Shown here piece after piece: positions 1 to 7,886 of a stretch of DNA of 64,000 bases. The stretch spans positions 372,001-436,000 of the forward strand of contig CAVVAB010000009.1 in NCBI GenBank assembly GCA_963746155.1. The letters run 5' to 3'. A program made the translations under genes and the position numbers. Source of the stretch: AC-32 sp963746155 (GTDB lineage Bacteria; Actinomycetota; Thermoleophilia; Gaiellales; Gaiellaceae). Every line of letters starts with the position of its first letter. The first letter of the stretch is position 1. The notes beneath the pieces were generated by a model, which saw nothing but the letters and a program-made list of their open reading frames with translations, did not search any database and was not told the origin of the DNA.

Positions 1-538
1 GCGGTAGAGATCGACCCAGAAGTTCCCGAGCTCCTTGGAGCTCCGGCGCGAGAGCCCTCGGATGACCGCCGCCAGGACCGCCATCCCGACCGCGGCCGAG
101 ACGAACTGCTGCACCGCGAGGCCGGCCATCTGGGTCAGGTACGACATCGTGTACTCGCCGCCGTAGTACTGCCAGTTCGTGTTGGTGGTGAAGCTCGCGG
201 TCGTGTTCAGGGCGATGTGCGAGGGCACGCCCGGCAGGTTGTCCGGGTTCAGGAAGAGGTGCGCCTGCAGGCGCTGAATGGCGTAGAGGAGCCCGAAGAA
301 CAGGATGGTGAAGACGAGCACGGTCTTCGCGTAGCCCTTCCAATCCTGCTCCTTGCGACGGTCCGTGCCGAGCAGCCGGTAGAAGCCGCGCTCGGTGGCG
401 CCGAGCCAGCGGAGCCAGCCGCGCGTGGCAAACCCCTCGGTCGTGTACACGCGCGCCATGTACATGCCGAGTGGATACCCGAGCAGGATGAGGACGCCCG
501 CATAGACGAGGATCTGGCGCGATGCCCTGACCGCTCAT
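1..538 (-). CDS. kdpA: Potassium-transporting ATPase subunit A (partial, frameshifted near start)
   Basis: KdpA is the K+-binding, channel-like membrane subunit of the high-affinity Kdp K+ pump. The visible part is the N-terminal ~175 residues; the gene runs off the left edge of the window. The reading frame shows GYPLGMYMARV near the start and the selectivity-filter region NTTASFTTNTNWQYYGGE, both diagnostic of KdpA. The ATG at 536-538 directly abuts the kdpF stop. After MSGQGIA the frame needs one base removed (around position 520) to enter QILVYAGVLILLGYPLG, so an insertion error is likely. kdpB and kdpC would be expected beyond the window edge. Confidence 0.9.
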   Translation of the reverse strand, partial: MSGQGIAPDPRLCGRPHPARVSTRHVHGARVHDRGVCHARLAPLARRHRARLLPAARHGPSQGAGLEGLREDRARLHHPVLRAPLRHSAPAGAPLPEPGQPAGRALAHRPEHDRELHHQHELAVLRRRVHDVVPDPDGRPRGAAVRLGRGRDGGPGGGHPRALAPELQGARELLGRSLP

Positions 539-628
539 CTAGAGGCGCTCCCCTCGGAAGAGGGCGTAGACGAGGTACGCGAACACGAGCAGCGCGACCA
601 CGAGGCCGAAGATGTCGGCAACCGACAT
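539..628 (-). CDS. kdpF: KdpF, small Kdp-ATPase subunit
   Basis: This 29-residue peptide has one hydrophobic helix (residues ~5-23) and ends YALFRGERL, the typical KdpF ending. KdpF stabilises the KdpABC complex in the membrane. Its start codon overlaps the stop of the upstream 27-residue peptide (TGATG), and its TAG is followed immediately by the kdpA ATG, so the genes are translationally coupled. It is too short for ordinary gene finders. Confidence 0.85.
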   Translation of the reverse strand: MSVADIFGLVVALLVFAYLVYALFRGERL

Positions 629-711
629 CAGACTCGCTCCAGTACGTACCTGAGCAGGAAGATGAAGGCGAAGCAGGCGGCGGCGATTCCGAGCGCGGCA
701 AGGTCGTACAT
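628..711 (-). CDS. 27-residue single-pass membrane peptide upstream of kdpF
   Basis: Translation starts at ATG 709-711 (overlapping the upstream stop as TGATG) and gives a peptide beginning MYDLAALGIAAACFAFIF and ending RYVLERV, with one membrane helix at residues ~4-20. It ends in another TGATG overlap with kdpF. The two coupled junctions and the clean hydrophobic profile argue that it is a real gene. By position it could be an additional small Kdp subunit or regulator. I do not know a named family for it. Confidence 0.6.
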   Translation of the reverse strand: MYDLAALGIAAACFAFIFLLRYVLERV

Positions 712-1409
712 CAGTGCCGCCCGTTCCGCGTCACGTGCAGCTTGGCGTGTGCCCGGGACATCCGGCCGTTCGGTGAGGCTGGCGAGACTGCGCGAACGGC
801 CACGTGACCGTGCCCGTCGTCCAGCGTGGTCAGGCAGCGCCTCAGGGATGCGCCGATCTCACCGACTCGGTCGCGGGCATACAGCGGACCCCAGCCGTCG
901 GTGAGGAGGTCCTCGACGAGGAGAAGGCCTGGGGCCGAGGCCGGGCGCTCGAGGTCGCCGACCCTGTCGGCAAGCGCCTGGATCAGGCCTGCGTGGGGCC
1001 GGGCCCCGGATCTGTTCAGGGGCGACGCGCCAGGGAGCCGGCGCGCGTCGAGCTCGGAGACGACACCGCGCAGCGCCTTTGCGAGCTCGCGTCGGTTCCT
1101 CTCGGAGCTCAGCTCTCCGGTGCGCCAGACGACGAGCTCGGGTGACCGCGGCGCCGCGCTGCCGAGCAGCTGCCTGTCGGCCAAGCGACGGAGGCTCGAG
1201 AGCCGCCCGTAGTCGATGACGGCGCGCAGCGCACCCGCGCCGGCAAACAGCGCGCCGAGGACGAATCCGTCGACTTGTGGAATCAGGCCCGCGACTCCCG
1301 CGACGAGCGGGACCAGGCTCAGCACGAGGAACGGCCGAGCCGCCTTCAGCGGGCTCGGCACACGGTACTCCTCCGGCCCTGGATCGCCTGCCGCACGGAT
1401 GAAGCTCAT
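711..1409 (-). CDS. Hypothetical membrane protein in the kdp operon
   Basis: A 232-residue protein of unknown function. Two hydrophobic segments (residues ~25-42 and ~47-64) form a hairpin close to the N terminus; the rest is soluble and Arg/Leu-rich with no motif I recognise. It lies between kdpDE and kdpFA on the same strand and its stop overlaps the start of the 27-residue peptide, so it is co-transcribed with kdpFA and probably connected to K+ transport or its control. The start ATG at 1407-1409 follows a 78-bp gap after kdpE. Confidence 0.7.
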   Translation of the reverse strand: MSFIRAAGDPGPEEYRVPSPLKAARPFLVLSLVPLVAGVAGLIPQVDGFVLGALFAGAGALRAVIDYGRLSSLRRLADRQLLGSAAPRSPELVVWRTGELSSERNRRELAKALRGVVSELDARRLPGASPLNRSGARPHAGLIQALADRVGDLERPASAPGLLLVEDLLTDGWGPLYARDRVGEIGASLRRCLTTLDDGHGHVAVRAVSPASPNGRMSRAHAKLHVTRNGRH

Positions 1410-1424
1410 GTCACCGAGGCTAGT

Positions 1425-1444
1425 GCGGCCCTGCTGAGGGCCGC
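1425..1444. terminator. Perfect 8-bp inverted repeat between kdpE and kdpFA genes
   Basis: GCGGCCCT and AGGGCCGC flank a 4-base loop (gctg). It lies between the kdpE stop and the start of the next gene on the minus strand. It lacks a T-run, as is usual for high-GC terminators, so it may end kdpDE transcripts; because the symmetry is perfect an operator for the kdpFA promoter is the alternative. Confidence 0.45.
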
Positions 1445-1487
1445 CTGAAGGTTGCGACGCTCCCCCTGAAGAAACTCTGAGGAGCCG

Positions 1488-2180
1488 CTACTCCCGCGTC
1501 GTGGGGTCGACGAGCCGGTATCCGGCGCCGGGCTCGGTCAGCAGGTAGCGCGGCCGGGTCGGATCCGGCTCGATCTTGCGCCGCAGCTGCGAGACGTGGA
1601 CGTGGAGCAGGTTCGACTCGGTTCCGTAGCCCGGTCCCCAGACCTCTTGCAGGATCGCGCGATGCGTCATCAGCTTGCCCTCGTTGACTGCGAGGACCCG
1701 AAGCAGGTCGAACTGGTGCGGCGTCAGGTGAACCGGCGTTCCGGCCACGCGAACCTCGCGCTGCTCGAGGTCGACCTCGAGCTCCCCGATCGCGATCAGC
1801 GGCTCGCCCGACGGAGCGACCCGGCGCAGGACGGCGCGCAGACGGGCGATCAGCTCGTCGATCCCGACCGGCTTCGTCACGTAGTCGTCGGCTCCCGCGT
1901 CGAGAGCGGCGACCTTCTCGCGCTCGTCGCCGACCGCCGAGAGCACGATCACGGGCGCCGAGCTCCACGTGCGGAGCTCGCGCACGACGTCGGTCCCGGT
2001 TCCGTCCGGGAGGACGAGATCGAGGATGACGGCCTCGGGCGGCCGCATCGCCGCCGCCGCCAGCGCAGTCTCGGCAGTCTCGGCCGTCTCCACGTCGAAC
2101 CCGGCCCCTCGCAGGCTCGTGCGCAGCGCCCGGAGGATCTGCTGCTCGTCGTCCACCACGAGGATGCGGGCCGCGCTCAC
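1488..2180 (-). CDS. kdpE: Response regulator KdpE
   Basis: A 230-residue OmpR/PhoB-family regulator. The receiver carries the acidic pair D10-D11, phospho-acceptor D54 (in VILDLVLPDG) and the conserved lysine of DDYVTKP; a winged-helix output domain follows (EVWGPGYGTESNLLHVHVSQLRRKIE). Its ATG overlaps the end of the sensor kinase gene by four bases, so both are made from one message. Neighbourhood with kdpFA makes KdpE, activator of Kdp transcription under K+ limitation or osmotic stress, the best call. Confidence 0.9.
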   Translation of the reverse strand: MSAARILVVDDEQQILRALRTSLRGAGFDVETAETAETALAAAAMRPPEAVILDLVLPDGTGTDVVRELRTWSSAPVIVLSAVGDEREKVAALDAGADDYVTKPVGIDELIARLRAVLRRVAPSGEPLIAIGELEVDLEQREVRVAGTPVHLTPHQFDLLRVLAVNEGKLMTHRAILQEVWGPGYGTESNLLHVHVSQLRRKIEPDPTRPRYLLTEPGAGYRLVDPTTRE

Positions 2181-3578
2181 GCTTCCACCGCGGTCTCCGG
2201 CGCCGGCAGCGCGAGCACGAAGGTCGCGCCCTGGCCCGGGCGGGACTCGGCCCAGACCTGCGCGCCGTTGGCTTCGGCGAACCCACGGGCGATCGCGAGC
2301 CCGAGCCCGGCGCCGCGCCCGTCACCGGCGCCTCGCTGGAAGGGCTGGAAGATGCGCTCGCGGTCGATCGGAGCGATCCCCGGGCCCCGGTCGACGATCC
2401 GGATCAGGGCGCGAGTCGCGGTGTGCGTCACCTGCACGCGCACGGGCTCGGCCTCCGGCGAGTACTTGAGCGCGTTCTCGAGCAGGTTCACGAGCACGCG
2501 CTCGATCTGCACGGCGTCGACCCGGACGGCGATCGACTCGTCCGGTAGCTCGACGTCGATGCGTCGACCCGCCTCGCCGAGTCTCGGCGAGCGCCTGCAC
2601 GATCAGGTCGTCCACCGCCCAGACATCCGGTTCCGGCCGGAGCGCCCCGGCCTCCAGGCGGGACAGATCGAGCAGGTTGTCGATCAGCCGGGCGAGGCGC
2701 TGTCCTTCACCGAGGATCGTCGCGGCGAGCTCCCGCTCGTCCTTCGGGTCGATCTCGAGATCGTCGCGGGCGAGCGCGCCCGCCGAAGTCAGGATGGCCA
2801 TCAACGGCGAGCGCAGGTCGTGGCTCACCGCTCGAAGCACGGCTGTCTTCATGGCGTCGCTGCGGCGCAGAGCCTCGGCCTCGAGCGCCTCGCGCGCAAG
2901 GCGCTCGCGGTCGATCGCGACGCCGAGCAGCGAGGAGAGCGCCGGCAGGAGCCGCCGCCGGGCCGAGGCGCTTCCCTGGCGCGGGCCTTCGAGGTAGATC
3001 GTCCCGACGCGGCGGCCGCCGGCCAGCAGGGCATGGGAGTCGGCTCCGGCGGGAGGCGCGTCCTCGCCGGCGACGATTCGCACGTGGTCGACTCGCAAGG
3101 CCCGGGCCGATTCGGCCGCGATCCGCTCGAGCTCGCCGCTCACCTCGCCGTGCTCGAGCAACAGGCCGGCGATCTCGGCGAGCAGCGTCGACTCGATCGC
3201 GCGCCGGCGCGAACGCGCGGCGAGATCGCTGACGACGACCGACGTGATCAGGAAGACCCCGAGCGCGAACCAGTTGCTCGAGTCCTGGAGCGTGAGCGTG
3301 TGCCGCGGCTCGAGGAAGAAGAAGTTGAACGAGAGCATGCTCGCGACGGAGACGAGGATCGCGAGGCCGAGGCCCCACAGGATCGCAACCGGGAGGACGG
3401 CGAACAGGTAGAGCACGCTCAGCCCGAGCACGGGCACCTGCGTCTCCAGCAGCGCGATCGCGACCGTGACCGCGGCCACGAGCGCCGCGCACGCGAGCAG
3501 CCGGAGCAGCAGCTCCCTCAGATCGATCTCGACGCTCTGCAGGCGAAGCGCCCGCGCGTCGAAACGGTGAGCGCTCAC
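2177..3578 (-). CDS. kdpD: Sensor histidine kinase KdpD, short form lacking the N-terminal sensor domain (frameshifted)
   Basis: From the GTG at 3576-3578 the protein has four membrane helices of the KdpD DUF4118 type (residues ~20-115), a GAF-like region, a HisKA domain with AVSHDLRSPLMAI (phospho-acceptor His) and an ATPase domain (NLLENALKYSP; DRGPGIAP; GAGLGLAIA). The frame breaks once around 2575-2585: the reading changes between QALAE and LGEAGRRIDVELPDES. Classical KdpD (~900 residues) carries N-terminal KdpD and Usp domains ahead of the helices; here they are absent, and the oxidoreductase gene occupies the DNA directly upstream. Start choice rests on the GTG just before the first helix region. 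Confidence 0.85.
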
Positions 3579-3594
3579 CCTCGAATCATCGCCG

Positions 3595-4557
3595 CTACGA
3601 GGGGATCCGCAGCACGATCTTGCCGAACTGCTCGCCGGCCTCGAGGCGCTCGTGGGCCGATCGCGCCTCCGCGAGCGGGAAGACCGAGTCCACGACTGGC
3701 CTGGCGCGGCCGCCGGCAACGAGCTCGTAGGCGCCCTCGAAGTCCTCCTTCGTGCCCATCGTCGAGCCGTAGATCGTCAGCTGCTTCCACCAGATCCGGT
3801 GCAGCGCCGCCGGCGGGTTCGGCCCGCTCGTCGCGCCGCAGACCACGATCCGGCCCGCGGTCCGCGCCGCCTGCAGCGACCTCTGCCAGGTCGCCTCGCC
3901 GACGTGCTCGAGGACGACGTCGACGCCCGCGCCGCCCGTCGCCTCCTTCACCGCTGCGATGACGTCGCCCGTCGCGTGGTTGACCGTCGCGTCCGCTCCG
4001 AGCTCTCGCGCGCGCTCGAGCTTCTCGTCGCTCGAGGACGTGACGAGCGTCTTCGCGCCGAGCGCGTGCGCGATCGCGAGCCCGGCCGACCCGACGCCGC
4101 TGCCGACTCCCCACAGGAGCACCCACTCGCCCTCCTGCAGGCCGGCCTTCGTCACGAGCAGCCGGTAGGCGGTCTCGTAGACGAGCGGGAACGCCGCGGC
4201 CTCCTCGAACGAGACCCCGTCGGGAAGCGGGTAGACGTTCGTCTCCGGGACGGCGACGAGCTCGGCGTGCGTGCCGTCCATGTGCTCGCCGATGACGGAG
4301 ATCTTGTCGCCGTGCTCGATCCCCGGGTTGATGACGACCTGCTCGCCCGTGTCCTCCCGGATCCCGGCCCCGTCGGCTCCGAGGATCCTCGGCTTCGGCA
4401 CCGAAGGAAGGCCCTTGCGAATCCAGAGGTCGAGATGGTTGAGCGACGCCGCACGCAGACGGACGAGCACCTCGCCGGGCGCCGGCTCGGGGTCGGGCGC
4501 GTCCTCGTAGCGCAGAACCTCCGGTCCACCGTCTTCATGGATACGAACCGCCTTCAT
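3595..4557 (-). CDS. Medium-chain dehydrogenase/reductase (quinone oxidoreductase-like)
   Basis: A 320-residue MDR-superfamily enzyme starting MKAVRIHEDGGPEVLRYED. It has a GroES-like catalytic half and a Rossmann half with the nucleotide-binding stretch GVGSGVGSAGLAIAHALGAK. Family members reduce or oxidise alcohols, aldehydes or quinones with NAD(P)H. In zinc MDRs a loop with four cysteines binds structural zinc; here that loop is replaced by the short INPGIEHGDKISVIGEH, so no structural zinc site is present. The substrate cannot be read from sequence. The start is only 18 bp from the divergent queG start. Confidence 0.8.
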   Translation of the reverse strand: MKAVRIHEDGGPEVLRYEDAPDPEPAPGEVLVRLRAASLNHLDLWIRKGLPSVPKPRILGADGAGIREDTGEQVVINPGIEHGDKISVIGEHMDGTHAELVAVPETNVYPLPDGVSFEEAAAFPLVYETAYRLLVTKAGLQEGEWVLLWGVGSGVGSAGLAIAHALGAKTLVTSSSDEKLERARELGADATVNHATGDVIAAVKEATGGAGVDVVLEHVGEATWQRSLQAARTAGRIVVCGATSGPNPPAALHRIWWKQLTIYGSTMGTKEDFEGAYELVAGGRARPVVDSVFPLAEARSAHERLEAGEQFGKIVLRIPS

Positions 4558-4575
4558 CAAGGCACAATCTCCCAT

Positions 4576-5579
4576 ATGCAGGCGGCAGAGGTCCGCAGGC
4601 ACGCCCAGGAGCTCGGGATCGACGTCATCGGCGCAGCACCTGCATCGGCGTACGATGAGACCGAGAGCCACATCCGCGCGCGCCAGGCTCGCGGGCTCTT
4701 CGCCGACATGCGGTTCACGATGGCCCAGCCCGAGATCTCCTGCCACCCCGAGACGCTCCTCGAGGGAGCGCGAACGGTCGTCTCCGCGGCGCTCTGCTAC
4801 TGGAGCGAGGGGGAGGACCCTGCCGCCCGGCCACGGCCGGCTGCCGCGCTACACGTGGTGGGACGCCTACGAGGCGCTGCGCGAGAAGCTCGACGCGCTC
4901 GGCCGGCGGATCGGCGGCGAGTACCGGGTCCTCGTGGACGCCAACCAGCATGTCGACCGCGAGGCCGCTGTCGCGTGCGGGGGTCGGCTTCTACGGCAAG
5001 AACACGATGCTGATCACGCGCCGCTTCGGCTCGTGGGTCGTCCTCGGAACGCTCGTCACCGACCGCGAGCTGGAGAGCACGCCGCCGCTCTCGCTCGACT
5101 GCGGCTCGTGCACGCTCTGCATCGAGGCCTGCCCGACCGACGCGCTGGACGAGCCCGGCGTGCTCGACGCCACGCGCTGCCTCTCGTACTGGACGCAGTC
5201 GTCCTCGCCGTTCCCGGAGCAGTACCGCGAGGCGCTCGGCGACCAGGTGTACGGTTGCGACATCTGCCAGGACGTCTGTCCCTGGAACCGCGGGATCGAG
5301 AAGCGCCGCGCGGGCGCCCCGCCGCCGGAGGGCGCCGAGCCGCACGTCTCGCTCGTGGACTGGCTGGAGGCGAGCGACGAGGAGCTGGCGCGCCGCTACG
5401 ACCGGCTCTTCGTCCCGCGAAACGACCCGCGCTACCTCCGCCGCAACGCGCTGGTCGCGCTCGGCAACGTCGGCGGCCCCTCGGCGCGCAGGCTCGCGAA
5501 GCGCTACGCGGAAGGCGACGACCCGCTCCTCCGCGAGCACGCGGAGTGGGCGCTCGAACGGATCGGTGAGCCCGCGTGA
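4576..5579 (+). CDS. queG: Epoxyqueuosine reductase QueG (two frameshifts)
   Basis: QueG is the cobalamin- and Fe-S-dependent reductase that performs the last step of queuosine synthesis in tRNA wobble position 34. The two 4Fe-4S cysteine clusters are clear: CGSCTLCIEACPTDAL and CDICQDVCPW, preceded by GVGFYGKNTMLITRRFGSW. A C-terminal HEAT-like stretch (YLRRNALVALGNVG, then LREHAEWALERIGEP) completes the family pattern. The product is spread over three frames, with breaks near 4830 and 4975; the continuity on both sides suggests sequence errors. Start ATG 4576-4578 gives MQAAEVRRHAQELGIDVIGAA. The end overlaps the next gene by GTGA. Confidence 0.88.
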
Positions 5580-7364
5580 ACGCGGAACGCCGCTGGCAGC
5601 TGGAGAAGTGGATCGCGTGGGTCCGCCTCGGCGCGGTCCCGTTCGCGGTCATCCAGGTCGAGCTGAGCCGCGACTACCCGCCCGGCCGGCTGACTGGAGG
5701 CACGGCTCGTGACCCTCGCCCTCGCGGTCGGCGGCCTCGTCCTCTTCTGGGTCGTCCGGCGCGAGTGGAGCGAGCGCGCGCAGGCGCGGATCGGCCTGGC
5801 CGCGCTGGCGTTCGACTTCGCGGTCGTCGCCGCGTACATCCTCGTCTTCAGCTACGAGCGCGGGACACCCGTGCGGGAGATCATGCTCCTGCCGCTCGTC
5901 GAGGGCGCCCTCCGCTACGGCATCCGCGGCGCGCTGGCGGTCGTCGCCGCGAGCGTGCCGGTGCTGGCGTTCTTCGAGCGGCTGCGCTCGCACCGCTATC
6001 CGCCGGTCGACTTCCACACCGACTTCGTCACGCTCCAGATCGGGATCGAGCTGCTGCTGGGCCTGATCGTCGGCTGGCTCGTCCTGCTCCTGATACGCCA
6101 GACGACGATCGCCGAGACGCGGGCGGCCGAGGCCGAACGGCTGCGCGACGAGCTCGGCCGGCGGGCGGACGTGCTCGAGGCCGCGAACCGCTGCGCGCGG
6201 GCGCTCGGATCGTCGCTCGAGCTCGACCGGGCATTCGAGGCGTTCATCAACGAGGTGCGCGTGCTCCTGCCGTTCGACCGGATCTCGATCGTGCTCGCCG
6301 AGGACGGTCTCGCGCACGTGATGGCCGTCAGCGGCGAGGGCGCCGCGAACGTGCTCCCGCCGGACTCGGCCCAGTCGATCCAGGGCTCGGTGCTCGAGGA
6401 GGTGCTGCGCACGAACGAGTCGGTCTACCGCCGCGACATGAGCGGCGCCGAGTACGACGGCGAGGACAAGCTCCTCGCGCTCGGGCTCCACAGCCGACTG
6501 GGCACGCCGCTTCTCATCGGCCCGCAGTCGATCGGGATGATCGCGCTGTCACGGCGCGAGCGGGACGCCTTCAGCCCCGAGGAGATCGAGCTCGCGGGCC
6601 TGCTCGGGCGCCTCGTGGCGAGCGCCGTGCAGAACATCCGGGCCTACGACGCCGAGCGCAGGACGGTCGAGGAGCTGCGGCGCCTCTCGGCCCTGCGCGC
6701 GGACTTCGTCTCGCTCGTCTCACACGAGCTGCGCACGCCGATGGCAGCGGTGATCGGCTCGGCGCGGACGTTGCAGCAGCGCTGGCGCGAGCTGACGCCT
6801 GACCAGCGCGAGTCGTTCCTCGGCCTGATCGCCGACGAGACCGAGCGGCTCGCGTCCCTGGTCAGCGACGTCCTCGACACCTCGCGGATCGACGCGGGCA
6901 CGTTCAACATCCGCTTCGGCGACGTCGACCTCGCGGAGCTCGTCCGCGACACCGTCGCCCTCGCCGGGCTGGGCTCGGACGAGGTCGGCCTGCGCACCGA
7001 GGTGCACGAGCCGCTCCCGCAGGTGCGGGGCGACGCAGAGCGCCTTCGCCAGGTGCTCGTGAACCTGATCGACAACGCGATCAAGTACTCGCCGGCGGGC
7101 GACGAGGTCGAGGTTCGCGCCTACAGCGAGGCCGATCGCGTCCTCGTCGACATCCGCGACCACGGGCCGGGGATCGCACCCGAGGACCAGCGCCTGATCT
7201 TCGAGAAGTTCGGCCGAGTCACGAGCGGGAACATGCGGCCGGGCACCGGCCTCGGCCTCTTCATCGCGCGCTCGATCGCCGAGGCCCACGGCGGAACGCT
7301 CGCGGTCTCGTCGACCCCCCGCCACGGGGCGACGTTCACGCTCGACCTTCCGCGCCAGAGCTAG
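5576..7364 (+). CDS. Membrane sensor histidine kinase with GAF domain (one frameshift)
   Basis: Starts at the GTG overlapping the queG stop. Order of parts: an N-terminal membrane region with about five helices, a short coiled linker (TIAETRAAEAERLRDELGRR), a GAF domain (LELDRAFEAFINEV to IGMIALSRRERDAFSPEE), HisKA with LVSHELRTPMAAVIGSA (phospho-acceptor His) and an ATPase domain (NLIDNAIKYSPAGD; DHGPGIAPEDQRLIFEKFGR; GTGLGLFIARSIAEAHGG). The frame breaks once around 5690-5705, just before VTLALAVGGLVLFWVV. No response regulator is adjacent, so its partner and signal are unknown. Confidence 0.85.
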
Positions 7365-7365
7365 G

Positions 7366-7815
7366 TCAGCTGGAGGCGGTCGTCCCGAGGCTCGCGCTGA
7401 CGGCTGCGATCGCGGCCTCCTCGGCCGGGCTGACGCGCTCGCCGCCCTCCTTGTGCGCGGCGGCGACGTTCTTCGCCACGTCGAGCGCAAAGGAGCGGTA
7501 GGAGTCCAGCTCTTCCGGAGTCGCCTTGCTCTCGACGAGCTCCGTCGCCTGCTGGATCTGCTGCAGGCCCTTGTCGTGGAGCTCCTCGGGCGAGTGGTAC
7601 TTCTTGCGGTCGAAGTCGGGCTTCCCGGAGACGATCTCGTCGAGCAGCTGGCTCTCGCCGTGCCGCTGGCGCGCCTCGGCGTAGGTCTTGGCCAGCGCGT
7701 AGCTCTCCCTGAAGCTCCCGCCGCGCTGGGCGGTCGCGGCGATCACACCCGCCAGCGCCGGGCCTTCGGCGACGAGATCCCACTCCTCCTCGGTGAAGTC
7801 GCTCTTCGCGGTCAT
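7366..7815 (-). CDS. Hypothetical soluble protein
   Basis: A 149-residue, charged, probably all-helical protein (MTAKSDFTEEEWDLVAEGP at the start, ASLGTTASS at the end). No signal peptide, membrane segment or catalytic motif is visible, and I do not recognise the family. It starts at ATG 7813-7815, downstream of the PafBC-like regulator on the same strand but separated from it by a hairpin, and converges with the histidine kinase with a one-base gap. The start is supported by the change to typical codon use at this ATG. Confidence 0.65.
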   Translation of the reverse strand: MTAKSDFTEEEWDLVAEGPALAGVIAATAQRGGSFRESYALAKTYAEARQRHGESQLLDEIVSGKPDFDRKKYHSPEELHDKGLQQIQQATELVESKATPEELDSYRSFALDVAKNVAAAHKEGGERVSPAEEAAIAAVSASLGTTASS

Positions 7816-7856
7816 CTGATTACCCCCTCGTCGTGTCGTGGACGCTGCTCGCCGGA

Positions 7857-7882
7857 GCATTGCGGACCCGGGTTCGCAATGC
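7857..7882 (-). terminator. 8-bp hairpin downstream of the WYL regulator
   Basis: GCATTGCG and CGCAATGC pair perfectly around a 10-base loop, starting five bases past the TAA of the WYL gene (7887-7889). Position immediately after a stop codon fits a rho-independent-like terminator without a U-tract. Confidence 0.6.
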
Positions 7883-7886
7883 GTCG

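Noticed and set aside
1596..3962. A 788-codon plus-strand open frame opposite kdpDE
   Set aside because: Same artefact; both minus-strand genes have intact two-component signatures.
7857..7882. tRNA-like gene or attachment site at the inverted repeat with GGGTTCGCA
   Set aside because: Only one stem is present; there is no acceptor/anticodon arrangement, and nothing integrated nearby.
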